From JAICKM01 sp050998805 (GTDB lineage Bacteria > Chloroflexota > Chloroflexia > QHBQ01 > JAICKM01): a stretch of 64,000 nucleotides of DNA. The stretch spans positions 57,541 through 121,540 of the forward strand of contig JBPCPV010000046.1 in NCBI GenBank assembly GCA_050998805.1, given 5' to 3'. The position numbers were made by a program, and so were the translations under genes. Shown here piece by piece: positions 15,062 through 22,682 of the stretch. The notes below the pieces were generated by a model, which saw only the letters and a list, made by a program, of their open reading frames with translations, had not been told where the DNA came from and ran no database searches. Numbering within the stretch: the first letter of the stretch is position 1; the number at the start of each line of letters is the position of its first letter.

Positions 15062-16436
15062 CATACCCTTCGCCACGGCCACCGAGCTGACCGCCGCCAT
15101 ACGCGAACGCAGCCTCTCGTCGCTCGAAGTGATTGACGCCTACTTGGCACAGATCGAGCGGCTCAACCCCGCGCTGAACGCCGTTGTCACGCTCGACGCC
15201 GTGGGGGCGCGGAGGCGGGCGATGGAGGCCGACGCGGCGCTGGCGCGTGGGGAAGTCTGGGGGCCGCTGCACGGCCTGCCGGTCACGCTCAAGGACGCGC
15301 ACAGCACAGCCGGGATGCGGACGACGGCGGGTTACCCTCCTCTCGCCGACTATGTACCGGAGAGCGATGGGAGCGTCGCCGGCCTGCTGCGGGGAGCGGG
15401 CGCGATCATCATGGGCAAGACCAACGTCTCGCTGCTGATGCGCGACATCCAGAGCGATAACCCAATCTTTGGACGCGCGAACAACCCCTGGAACCTGGAG
15501 CGAACGCCCGGCGGGTCCAGCGGCGGGGCGGCGGCTGCGCTGGCGTCCGGCCTCAGCCCGCTCGACATCGGCAGCGACCTCGCGGGATCGATCCGCATCC
15601 CGGCGGCGTTTTGCGGCGTCTACGGTCTCAAGCCGACCGAGCACCGTGTCTCGCTCGCGGGCCACATCGCGGCCCCACCAGGCACGCCGCGCACTGACCG
15701 CATCCTCTGGGCAACCGGCCCGCTCGCCCGTAGCGTGGACGACTTGGCGCTCGCCTTCCGCGTCATCGCACGCCCTGTCCCCGAATCGCCCGAAGTGCCG
15801 CCCGTGTCTATGCCGAACCTGCCACGCCCGGAACTGTCCGACCTCCGCATCGCCTGGGCACCGGCCTTCCCCGGCCTGCCGGTCGCGGGCGCGATCCGCG
15901 CGGCGCTGCACGGCCTGGCGGCAGAACTGGCGCGGCGGGGAGCAAGGGTCGAGGAGCGCCTGCCCGACCTCGACTTCGCCGAGCAAGACCGCCTCCGCTA
16001 CCGGTTGGCGCAGACAATGAGCGCGGTCGCCCAGGACGACGAGGGCGAGCCGATGAGTCTGCCCGACTACCTCGACGCGCTCGACCGCCGCGACGCCTAC
16101 ATTGCCGAGTGGGAGCGGTTCTTCGCTGGCTGGGACGTGCTGGTCTGCCCCACCACCGCCACCACGGCCTTCGCCCACACGCCCACCGAGACGCCTGTGC
16201 CGCTTGACGGCGAGCCGGTGGCATACTGGCTGAACACCCAGTATTGTCGCCCTTTCAACTTCACCGGCCACCCAGTCGTCGCCATCCCCGTCGGCCTCGA
16301 CCCCGACGGCCTGCCGATCGGTGTACAGGTCGTTGGGCACCGCTGGCTCGACGAACGCCTGCTTGCGGCAGCCGCGCGCATCGCCGAGGTCGCGGGGCCG
16401 TTTCGGAGGCCACCGATCGCTGGCCCTGACCCCTAA
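15054..16436 (+). CDS. Amidase-signature family hydrolase
   Basis: 460 residues, a normal length. The Ser-cisSer-Lys triad is present: Lys in PVTLKDAHS near residue 80, and GGSSGGAAAALASGL near residues 153-167 with the cis-Ser. The nucleophile Ser is in SDLAGSIRIPAAFCGVYGLKPT. The family hydrolyses amides, including GatA-type transamidation, but no gatB or gatC lies nearby. I therefore infer a general amidase. It shares an 8-bp overlap with the upstream kinase gene and is followed after 13 bp by an esterase. Confidence 0.88.
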   Translation: MLDIPFATATELTAAIRERSLSSLEVIDAYLAQIERLNPALNAVVTLDAVGARRRAMEADAALARGEVWGPLHGLPVTLKDAHSTAGMRTTAGYPPLADYVPESDGSVAGLLRGAGAIIMGKTNVSLLMRDIQSDNPIFGRANNPWNLERTPGGSSGGAAAALASGLSPLDIGSDLAGSIRIPAAFCGVYGLKPTEHRVSLAGHIAAPPGTPRTDRILWATGPLARSVDDLALAFRVIARPVPESPEVPPVSMPNLPRPELSDLRIAWAPAFPGLPVAGAIRAALHGLAAELARRGARVEERLPDLDFAEQDRLRYRLAQTMSAVAQDDEGEPMSLPDYLDALDRRDAYIAEWERFFAGWDVLVCPTTATTAFAHTPTETPVPLDGEPVAYWLNTQYCRPFNFTGHPVVAIPVGLDPDGLPIGVQVVGHRWLDERLLAAAARIAEVAGPFRRPPIAGPDP

Positions 16437-16449
16437 AACAGGAGAGAGC

Positions 16450-17136
16450 ATGAAAACACTCACTGACATCACCTACATCGAAGTCCCGCCACGGCAGATG
16501 GTCGAGGGCACGCCGCCCCTGCTGATCATGCTGCACGGCGTCGGCAGCAACGAGCACGATCTGATCGAACTCGCGCCCTCGCTCGACCCCCGCTTCCACA
16601 TCGTCTCGCTACGCGCCCCGATCACGCTCGCACCCGGCAGCTACGCCTGGTTCAATGTCTTCTTCACCCCAGAGGGGCCTTTGCACAACGCGGAGGAAGC
16701 CGACGCGAGCCGCGAAACCCTGGTGGACACGATCCCCGGTCTGGTTGCGGCGACCGAGACGGATCCGGATCGCGTCTACTTGCTCGGCTTCAGCCAGGGC
16801 GCGATAATGTCGCTCGCCCTCGCGCTCACCGTGCCGACCGTAACGGCAGGCGTGGTTGCGATGAGCGCGCGCACACTACCCGAAATCAGCGACCACCTCG
16901 GCCTGCCGACAGACCTCGCCCATCTATCCCTTCTCGTGGTCCACGGCACGGAGGATACCACGCTGCCGGTCCGCTACGGGCGGGAAACGCGCGACTTCCT
17001 CGAGACGCTGCCGGTCAACCTCACATACCGCGAGTACCCGATCGGGCACTACGTCTCCCATGAGAGCCTCGCCGATGTCGCCGCATGGCTCACCCAACAG
17101 CTCGACAGCCCGCTAGCGGGCATGGATGCGACATGA
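16450..17136 (+). CDS. Phospholipase/carboxylesterase family alpha/beta hydrolase
   Basis: 228 residues. The LLIMLHGVGSNEHDL oxyanion region, nucleophile GFSQG near residue 116, Asp in HGTEDTTLP and His in PIGHYVSHE give a full triad. This is the YpfH/carboxylesterase type. GGAGAG 4-9 bp before the ATG at 16450 decides the start; the longer frame to 16321 lies inside the amidase gene. The 3' end overlaps the next gene in an ATGA, so translation is probably coupled. Confidence 0.87.
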   Translation: MKTLTDITYIEVPPRQMVEGTPPLLIMLHGVGSNEHDLIELAPSLDPRFHIVSLRAPITLAPGSYAWFNVFFTPEGPLHNAEEADASRETLVDTIPGLVAATETDPDRVYLLGFSQGAIMSLALALTVPTVTAGVVAMSARTLPEISDHLGLPTDLAHLSLLVVHGTEDTTLPVRYGRETRDFLETLPVNLTYREYPIGHYVSHESLADVAAWLTQQLDSPLAGMDAT

Positions 17137-18503
17137 GCGAGCGTGGCCCGGGGAACAGCACTCCGCGATCTGAACTCCGCACTCCGCAATACGTCGTTCC
17201 CTACGGCAAGGGCGAGATGAGCTTTCAGGTGCCGCCCGGCATGAGGGCGACCGTGGTTGAGCCGCAGCCGATGCAGCCTGTGGGCGACCTGCCGACGGCG
17301 GTGAGGCAGGCATTGGACGCGCCGATCGGTCCGCGGCTGCGCGACCTGCCGCAGTCGAGGCCCGGAGCGCGGGCGGTGATCGTCGTCACCGACAGCACGC
17401 GGGCCTGCCCCGACAGCGCGCTCGTGCCGCCTCTGCTCGACGAGCTGAACGCGGGCGGCGTCGCCGATGCCGACATCACCGTGCTGATCGGCCTGGGGAT
17501 GCACCGGCCCAGCACGCCGCAGGAGCGCGAGCAGAAGCTGGGTCCGGCGGTGCTGGGCCGCGTCCGCGTGGTGGACCACGATGCGGAAGACCCGTCGGCG
17601 CTGGCGAACCTCGGCACCACTGGCGGCGCGCTGCCCGTGCCGATCGTGCTCAATCGACTCCTCGTGGAAGCCGATTTGCTGCTGGCGACGGGGATTGTCG
17701 AGCCGCACCAGTACGCCGGATATTCGGGCGGGCGCAAGACGGCCGCCATCGGCGCGGCCGGGGCGGCGACTATCGCGGCGACCCACGGCCCCCGCTTCCT
17801 CGACCACCCCGGCACCCGCCTCGGCAACCTCGTCGGCAACCCCTTCCACGAGGCCGTGACCGAGATAGCCCAGCGGGCGGGGCTGGCCTTCATCTTGAAC
17901 GTTGTCTGCGACGGCGAGCAGCGGGTAGTGGCTGTGCGCGCCGGTGTGCCTGAGCTGGCGTTCGACGCGCTGGCGGCTCTGGCAGCGCGCCTCTACACCG
18001 TACCGGTGCCCCATGCGTACGATATGGCTGTCGGTGGCGTCGGCTGGCCGAAGGACACCAACCTCTACCAGGCGTCGCGCGCGGCGTCCTATCTTTTCTT
18101 CGCGCCCCGGCCCGTCGTCAGGCCCGGCGGCGCGTTCATCATCCCGGCACGCTGCGAGGAAGGGGCTGGGCAGGGTGTGGGCGAGCGCAACTTCTTCGCA
18201 GCTATGCGCGATGCGCCATCAATCGAGTGGATACTTGACGACGCCCGGCAGAACGGCTACCCGCCGGGCCAACAGCGGGCCTTCATCCTGGCCCGCGTGC
18301 TCTCAGAGAACCCGATCATCATCGTTGGGGCCGAGCAGCCCGAGGTGATCCGCCAGGCCCGCCTCGATGCCGCCCCCACAATCGAGGCCGCGCTCGCCGT
18401 CGCCGTCGCCCGGCTCGGCCCCCGCCCGGGGGCTGCGCCGCCTCTGGAGCTGCTGATCGTGCCGCACGCGATGTTGACGCTCCCGGTTGTGGCTACTTCG
18501 TAA
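17133..18503 (+). CDS. LarA-family nickel-pincer racemase/epimerase
   Basis: 456 residues. The residues that bind the nickel-pincer nucleotide in lactate racemase LarA are all visible with the expected spacing. These are DSTRACP, H in GLGMHRP, EPHQYAGYSGGRK (His and, 10 residues later, the Lys that carries the cofactor), and a His 16 residues after that Lys. LarA homologues racemise or epimerise 2-hydroxy acids. Which acid cannot be told. The ATG at 17133 overlaps the upstream stop (ATGA). The first ~25 codons are encoded by a GCACTCC heptamer array (17158-17192) before the family's conserved YGKGEM start. No larB, larC or larE is in the window. Confidence 0.87.
   Translation: MSERGPGNSTPRSELRTPQYVVPYGKGEMSFQVPPGMRATVVEPQPMQPVGDLPTAVRQALDAPIGPRLRDLPQSRPGARAVIVVTDSTRACPDSALVPPLLDELNAGGVADADITVLIGLGMHRPSTPQEREQKLGPAVLGRVRVVDHDAEDPSALANLGTTGGALPVPIVLNRLLVEADLLLATGIVEPHQYAGYSGGRKTAAIGAAGAATIAATHGPRFLDHPGTRLGNLVGNPFHEAVTEIAQRAGLAFILNVVCDGEQRVVAVRAGVPELAFDALAALAARLYTVPVPHAYDMAVGGVGWPKDTNLYQASRAASYLFFAPRPVVRPGGAFIIPARCEEGAGQGVGERNFFAAMRDAPSIEWILDDARQNGYPPGQQRAFILARVLSENPIIIVGAEQPEVIRQARLDAAPTIEAALAVAVARLGPRPGAAPPLELLIVPHAMLTLPVVATS
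17158..17192. repeat. Heptamer array GCACTCC inside the larA-like coding region
   Basis: Five units: GCACTCC, GCGATCT, GAACTCC, GCACTCC, GCAATAC. This is the reverse complement of the GAGTGCG family. It encodes the peptide STPRSELRTPQ between the start codon and the conserved protein. Confidence 0.8.
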
Positions 18504-18508
18504 GCGGT

Positions 18509-18536
18509 CAGCTATCAGCTATCAGGTATCAGCTAT
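18509..18536. repeat. Heptamer array CAGCTAT
   Basis: Four units: CAGCTAT, CAGCTAT, CAGGTAT, CAGCTAT. Begins 5 bp after the larA-like stop codon. Confidence 0.85.
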
Positions 18537-18600
18537 CGGTGGTCTGGGTAGGCACGGCGGTGGGTCGGTGGCTGATAAGTTGTGCCTGGGGGTATACTAA

Positions 18601-18635
18601 TTTTGAGTTTTGAGTTTTGAGTTATGAATTACGAA
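18601..18635. repeat. Heptamer array TTTTGAG
   Basis: Five units: TTTTGAG three times, TTATGAA, TTACGAA. Confidence 0.88.
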
Positions 18636-18711
18636 AGCCGATGGGTCGGGATGGGTCGCCCATAAGGGGGCAGGCGGTATTATCGAGGGGCGCATCGGTC
18701 TTTCGACGGAT

Positions 18712-18746
18712 TTTTGGAGTTTTGAGTGCTGAACGGCGAGTGCATG
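18712..18746. repeat. Degenerate heptamer array TTTTGGA / GTTTTGA
   Basis: Five diverging units in register: TTTTGGA, GTTTTGA, GTGCTGA, ACGGCGA, GTGCATG. Confidence 0.65.
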
Positions 18747-18892
18747 GCTATCTGCTCCTTCTTTTGTGCGTAAGTTGGCCGCTAATTTTACCCTCTCACT
18801 TTATATATCCATTTGAGGGGCGATTTACTGCCATATTTTGGGTTTTTTGAGGGGCTTGAGGGCAAAGATACCCCGAAAGACCTAGACGGCGG

Positions 18893-18941
18893 AGTGGTTA
18901 GTGGTTAGTAGTGCGGAGTGCGTGGCTGACGGCTGACGGCT
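18893..18941. repeat. Composite heptamer array AGTGGTT then GACGGCT
   Basis: Seven units: AGTGGTT, AGTGGTT, AGTAGTG, CGGAGTG, CGTGGCT, GACGGCT, GACGGCT. It shows three unit families joined without loss of the 7-bp register, and it runs into the stop codon of the cytochrome gene (18940-18942). Confidence 0.85.
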
Positions 18942-19302
18942 ACCTGAGCGCGCGTATGTAGGCGATCAGCGGGGGCATGTCGGTGTCGGGGATGGTGTCG
19001 GGGCCGTAGGCCGGCATCGGGTTGTGGCCCCGCCGGATGACGCTCGTGATCTGCTCATCGCTGCGCGCGGAGTTGATCAGGCTGGGGCCGATGCCCCGGT
19101 AGCCGTTGGGGTGGCAGCGGTTGCAATACTGCTGGTAGATGCGCTGCCCGGCCTGCAACGCCTGCGGCACCGAGGTCGGCGTCGGCCCGCCGGGCGTGGG
19201 CGGCCCCGTGTCTGTGCTGCCGTTGTCGCAGGCGACGACCAGCACGAGGGTGGCCGCCGCCAGAAGGAGGGCGGCCACTTCGCGCAGCTTCCTAAAAGCC
19301 AT
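18940..19302 (-). CDS. Small c-type cytochrome lipoprotein
   Basis: 120 residues. A signal sequence ends in VLVVAC, a lipobox-like site for lipid anchoring. It is followed by a Thr/Pro-rich linker and a cytochrome c domain with the haem site CNRCH near residue 60 and a likely Met ligand in NPMPAYG near residue 95. It should carry electrons at the outer face of the membrane. No oxidase genes are adjacent. The gene is flanked by AGTGGTT arrays in inverted orientation (18893-18941 and 19321-19355), and its stop codon coincides with the end of one of them. Confidence 0.85.
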   Translation of the reverse strand: MAFRKLREVAALLLAAATLVLVVACDNGSTDTGPPTPGGPTPTSVPQALQAGQRIYQQYCNRCHPNGYRGIGPSLINSARSDEQITSVIRRGHNPMPAYGPDTIPDTDMPPLIAYIRALR

Positions 19303-19320
19303 TGTTGTTCACACACCCGC

Positions 19321-19355
19321 CACTAACCACCAACCACCAATCACTAACCACTCGC
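19321..19355. repeat. Heptamer array CACTAAC (reverse complement of the AGTGGTT family)
   Basis: Five units: CACTAAC, CACCAAC, CACCAAT, CACTAAC, CACTCGC. It lies between the cytochrome start and the 3' end of tRNA-Ser. Confidence 0.85.
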
Positions 19356-19358
19356 CGC

Positions 19359-19444
19359 TGGCGGAGAGGCAGGGATTCGAACCCTGGGGACTCGCGTCCA
19401 ACTGTTTTCAAGACAGTCGCATTAAACCGCTCTGCCACCTCTCC
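19359..19444 (-). tRNA. tRNA-Ser (anticodon UGA)
   Basis: 86 nt including an encoded CCA. The 7-bp acceptor stem GGAGAGG/CCTCTCC, anticodon loop CTTGAAA giving UGA, a long class II variable arm (GGAC/GTCC stem) and GGTTCGAATCC T-loop are all present. It reads serine UCA codons. A promoter lies at 19500-19528, and a heptamer array separates the promoter from the gene. Confidence 0.96.
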
Positions 19445-19445
19445 T

Positions 19446-19466
19446 GATTGCGGAGTGCGGAGTGCG
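19446..19466. repeat. Heptamer array GAGTGCG
   Basis: Three units: GATTGCG, GAGTGCG, GAGTGCG, 1 bp upstream of the tRNA-Ser 5' end, so it is in the precursor leader. Confidence 0.8.
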
Positions 19467-19499
19467 GAATCGCCGCACTCTGGTCCCGTACTCGGCTTT

Positions 19500-19528
19500 A
19501 TTCTACTCGGTTTGGGGGGAATGATCAA
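19500..19528 (-). promoter_or_regulatory. Promoter of tRNA-Ser
   Basis: Minus-strand TTGATC (19523-19528), 17-bp spacer, TAGAAT (19500-19505). Predicted leader about 50 nt. Confidence 0.65.
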
Positions 19529-19613
19529 GTATCGTCGCCTGACGTCGGTTCGTATGGGGATGCGCGGGATCAAGACGGATCGATCCACGAAAGCACACGG
19601 AAAAACACGAACG

Positions 19614-19641
19614 AGTGGTTGGTGATTAGTGGTTAGTAGGC
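19614..19641. repeat. Heptamer array AGTGGTT
   Basis: Four units: AGTGGTT, GGTGATT, AGTGGTT, AGTAGGC. It is inverted relative to the array at 19321-19355 on the other side of the tRNA. Confidence 0.8.
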
Positions 19642-19645
19642 GGGT

Positions 19646-19671
19646 GCAGCCGGGACGGCGGCGATACGGGG
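19646..19671. repeat. Dispersed 26-bp hairpin repeat
   Basis: GCAGCC-GGGAC-GGCGGC then GATACGGGG; one base differs from the copies at 6648 and 19679. Confidence 0.8.
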
Positions 19672-19678
19672 GAATGGG

Positions 19679-19704
19679 GCCGCCGGGACGGCGGCGATAC
19701 GGGG
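19679..19704. repeat. Dispersed 26-bp hairpin repeat
   Basis: Identical to the copy at 6648-6673. Together with 19646 it forms a direct repeat with a 33-bp period. Confidence 0.82.
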
Positions 19705-19733
19705 GCCATGGGCGAGTTATAAACGGATCTCAG

Positions 19734-19761
19734 TCACCACCGCACTCCGCACTCCGCAACC
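19734..19761. repeat. Heptamer array CGCACTC (inverted GAGTGCG family)
   Basis: Four units: TCACCAC, CGCACTC, CGCACTC, CGCAACC. It is the reverse complement of the array at 19446-19466 and lies just beyond the 3' end of the SLH gene. Confidence 0.78.
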
Positions 19762-19764
19762 GGA

Positions 19765-22485
19765 TCACGGCCATTTGCCGCTTGCCGCTAGGTCGCCGAG
19801 GGTGTAGTAGAGGAAGACTGTGGCCTCGGCGCGGGTCGCCTGGGCGTCGGGGCGGAGGCGGCCGGCGGGGCTGTCCTGGATGATACCGTGGCGGTAGGCG
19901 GTTTCGACGTAGGGGTAGGCCCAGTAGGTGAGCGGCACGTCGGAGAAGGGGCTTTGCGCGCCCTGCTGTAGCTGCCAGTTCGCCGCCAGCGTCAGCACCT
20001 TCACCACCTCGATCCGCGTTACTGGGCCGTCGGGCCGGAAGGTGCCGTCCGAGTAGCCGCCGACCAGCCCGCGCGCGATGCCGGCGGCAATCGCGCCGGA
20101 GGCGGGGTAGTTGGGCGGCACATCCTTGAAGCTGGGCTTCGCGGGCGGCTGCTGCGGGTAGTTCAGGGCGGTCGCCAGCATCTTCATGAAGTCCGCCCGC
20201 GTGATCGCTCCGTTCGGCCTGAACGTGCCGTCGCTATACCCGCTGACCAGGCCCAGCCCGCTCAGAAAGCCGACCGCCTTATAGGCGAAAGAGCCGGGCG
20301 GCACGTCGCTGAAGGTGGGGCCGACATGCACCACGATGCTGCTCCGCGACACGCGCCCCGTCACGCCCTGGGCCTGCACCGTGATCGGGAAGTCGGCACC
20401 CAAAGCCACCACCGTACTGTGGAAGCTGCCGTCGGCGTCCACCAGGGCGTCGCTGCCGTTGACCGTGACGGTCGCGCCGGGGTCGGTGTGGCCTGAGACG
20501 AGCAGGCTGCCGACGGCCACGCGGTCCCCGTCGTGTGGGCTGGTGATTACAAGGGCGGGAGGGCCGGTCACCACGGTCGTGGACGTGTCGGGCGCTTCGG
20601 GATATGCGCCGACGTTGCCCGCCTTGTCTCTCGCGCGTGCGCGGAAGTAGTAGGTCACGCCGTTGGTGCCCTGGAAGACGGCGGTGGTCGCGGTAGTTGC
20701 GGTCTGCCAGTCGGTCCAGGTGGCGTTCGCCCCTGCGCGTACCTGGATGTCGTAGGAGGCGAGGCCGGAGCCGCCGGGGTTGTCCGCGCCGCTCCAACTC
20801 ACCGGGAACTGCGCGCTGCCCTGATACGGCGGCAGAGCCGATACCCGCGCGGTCGGCGATGTCGTGTCGGACGCGGCGACCAGGACGCGAACCGTGAGCG
20901 GGTTCGAGCCTGCGTCCTCGAACCAGGTCTGGTTGACCTCGACCATATCCCAATGGAGGTCATAAGCGCCTGGCGTGCTCGGCACGCTTAGGCTGGCTTG
21001 TAGCACTACTGTCGCGCCGTATGGCACGTCGCGGGGGAGGGCGGTGCGTATGTCCGTGAAGCCGGAGTATACTCGGGTGCCGCTCGATGTGTACCATCGG
21101 AAGCCGAGCTTGACTGGGCTCGGCCCCCCACTCGGCCAGGTCAGGCCGCCTCCGTTGCGGACGGTTATCGTCGCCTGCGTGGTTGAGCCGGGAGTAAGCT
21201 GCGGCAATGGGGCGGCGGGCGAGAAGATAGCTCGGTATTCCGGCAGGCCGGTTCCGAGGGCGGCGCGGATCTGGGGCAGCATCGCGTAAGCGTAAGCGCC
21301 GGGGCAGGTCTTGTCGTTGAACTCCTGGCCGCAGCCCTGCCCGCGGAAGTCGCGGTGTCCTGCGATATTCGGGCGCACGAGCGTGACGCTGCCGCCGCAG
21401 TTTAGTGCGCCGGTGAACGCGCCGATGCCCTGAGGGTTGATCCCACGGCGGTCGGTGGCCCATGCGAGCAGCTTGATGAGGCTGTCGCGCATGGCGGAGC
21501 TTGGCGCGGTCTGGTCGTAGTTGCCGATCAGCGAGATGCCGATGCTGCCGTAGTTGAACGGGTAGGCGTGGCCCGCAGCCACATCGTCGCCCCCGTAGCG
21601 GCCCTCGTAGACGTTGCCGTGGGGGTCGATCAGGTAGTTGTAGCCGATGTCGCCCCAGCCGCGCGTGATGGCGTGGAAGTACCAGATCGAGCGCACGCGG
21701 GCCGCGTAGTCGCCGTCGGCGTTCGAGGTTTCGGTGTGGTGTATGATGACGTGCGTTGCCTGCTTGTACTCGGGGGGCCAGTTGGGACTTGCGTTGCCGT
21801 CGGGGCTGCCCCACTGGGCGCGCGAGATGATCGCCGGCTTCACAGGAGGCGGCCCGCCCTGGAGTGTGGCGACCGGCACCTGGGCTGTCACCCCGGAGTC
21901 TATGAAGCTGAACGTGAGGTTCGAGATCGTCGGCGGCGTGACCCCCGGCAGGCTGCTGAGGGTGATCCGTGCCTGCGCGTAGCGGTGCGTGCGGACATCC
22001 TGCGGCACTCCGACCAGGCTGCCGTAGGTGCGGGTCAACGGGTCGCGTGGATCCTGGATGCCTTCGAGGTTTGTCTGCTGCCAGTCGGTCCAGGTCGCGC
22101 CGTCGGGGCCGGTCCGCAGCTCCACGCGGATGCTGTTGTCGTCGGGCGTCTCGCCTTGCCTCGGGGGCGGCGTGTCCCAATGCGGCGCAACGTCGCTGAA
22201 GCCGAAGGGTGCCTCGACGGGTGCCGAGAGGTAGACGACGTTCGCCTGGCCGGCGGGCACGGAGAGGATACGGGATTCGATGTGCGCGCCCGGCTGGTCC
22301 GCGCGGCTGTAGCCGCCGGATACGGGCACCTCGCTGCCCTTCATCACGGTCGGGCCGGACGCAGCCGGTGTGTCGGCAGCCTGGGTGTTCGGCCCGGCCC
22401 CAATGCCTGCCGGCGACAGCCCTATAAGCAGCAAGAACGTGACGACCCACCCCAACGCGGCAGTTCGCATCTGTCGGCCCAGCAT
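19765..22485 (-). CDS. Secreted N-acetylmuramoyl-L-alanine amidase with three S-layer-homology domains
   Basis: 906 residues. A signal peptide (~1-36) leads into an N-terminal beta-rich region. A PGRP/Amidase_2 domain follows (~215-400) with zinc-ligand HVIIHHTE, the GDIGYNYLID motif and AGHRDFRGQGC. Then come a wall-binding-like beta domain (~420-530), two Ig/fibronectin-like domains, and three C-terminal SLH repeats (each with F-x-D-V and a GYSDGTFRPxGxxTR core; the third is degenerate). SLH repeats bind secondary cell-wall polymers, so this enzyme should be anchored on the wall of a monoderm-type envelope and cleave peptidoglycan or similar muropeptides. AGGAGG precedes the ATG. The promoter is near-consensus (22563-22590). 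Confidence 0.92.
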   Translation of the reverse strand: MLGRQMRTAALGWVVTFLLLIGLSPAGIGAGPNTQAADTPAASGPTVMKGSEVPVSGGYSRADQPGAHIESRILSVPAGQANVVYLSAPVEAPFGFSDVAPHWDTPPPRQGETPDDNSIRVELRTGPDGATWTDWQQTNLEGIQDPRDPLTRTYGSLVGVPQDVRTHRYAQARITLSSLPGVTPPTISNLTFSFIDSGVTAQVPVATLQGGPPPVKPAIISRAQWGSPDGNASPNWPPEYKQATHVIIHHTETSNADGDYAARVRSIWYFHAITRGWGDIGYNYLIDPHGNVYEGRYGGDDVAAGHAYPFNYGSIGISLIGNYDQTAPSSAMRDSLIKLLAWATDRRGINPQGIGAFTGALNCGGSVTLVRPNIAGHRDFRGQGCGQEFNDKTCPGAYAYAMLPQIRAALGTGLPEYRAIFSPAAPLPQLTPGSTTQATITVRNGGGLTWPSGGPSPVKLGFRWYTSSGTRVYSGFTDIRTALPRDVPYGATVVLQASLSVPSTPGAYDLHWDMVEVNQTWFEDAGSNPLTVRVLVAASDTTSPTARVSALPPYQGSAQFPVSWSGADNPGGSGLASYDIQVRAGANATWTDWQTATTATTAVFQGTNGVTYYFRARARDKAGNVGAYPEAPDTSTTVVTGPPALVITSPHDGDRVAVGSLLVSGHTDPGATVTVNGSDALVDADGSFHSTVVALGADFPITVQAQGVTGRVSRSSIVVHVGPTFSDVPPGSFAYKAVGFLSGLGLVSGYSDGTFRPNGAITRADFMKMLATALNYPQQPPAKPSFKDVPPNYPASGAIAAGIARGLVGGYSDGTFRPDGPVTRIEVVKVLTLAANWQLQQGAQSPFSDVPLTYWAYPYVETAYRHGIIQDSPAGRLRPDAQATRAEATVFLYYTLGDLAASGKWP

Positions 22486-22562
22486 AGCCCCTCCTCACGC
22501 AGCCGTCGCCTCGACGCTCGGTCGCGGGCGTCCTGTTATGTCAGCTTGGCGTCACTGGGTTG

Positions 22563-22590
22563 ATTATACACGGCTGGGTCGTGTTGTCAA
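22563..22590 (-). promoter_or_regulatory. Near-consensus promoter of the SLH amidase
   Basis: Minus-strand TTGACA (22585-22590), 16-bp spacer, TATAAT (22563-22568). The expected leader is about 70 nt. Confidence 0.8.
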
Positions 22591-22612
22591 ATTGGGAGCC
22601 GCTGATTTTCTT

Positions 22613-22651
22613 GCAAAAAGCGGACCGCGCTCCCACGGCAGGGCGCGGTCC
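22613..22651 (-). terminator. Rho-independent terminator of the cupredoxin gene
   Basis: Nine-bp stem GGACCGCGC/GCGCGGTCC around a 12-base loop (22622-22651), followed on the minus strand by GCTTTTTGC. Confidence 0.85.
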
Positions 22652-22682
22652 ACCTGAACTGTCCTCATGTCGCGAGTAGGTG

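Larger units (their letters stand above)
18504..18939. other. 436-bp gene-free region rich in heptamer arrays
   Basis: Between the larA-like gene and the cytochrome gene there is no credible coding region. It holds heptamer arrays at 18509, 18601, 18712 and 18893 and an AT-rich stretch at 18780-18850. The short frame at 18617-18850 starts inside an array and resembles no protein. Confidence 0.7.
19445..19764. other. 320-bp gene-free region with a tRNA promoter and repeats
   Basis: It contains the tRNA-Ser promoter, heptamer arrays at 19446, 19614 and 19734, and two copies of the 26-bp hairpin repeat. No credible coding region is seen. Confidence 0.7.

Noticed and set aside
18617..18850. 77-residue frame starting in a TTTTGAG array
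   Set aside because: Its first codons are repeat sequence, there is no ribosome binding site and it resembles no protein.
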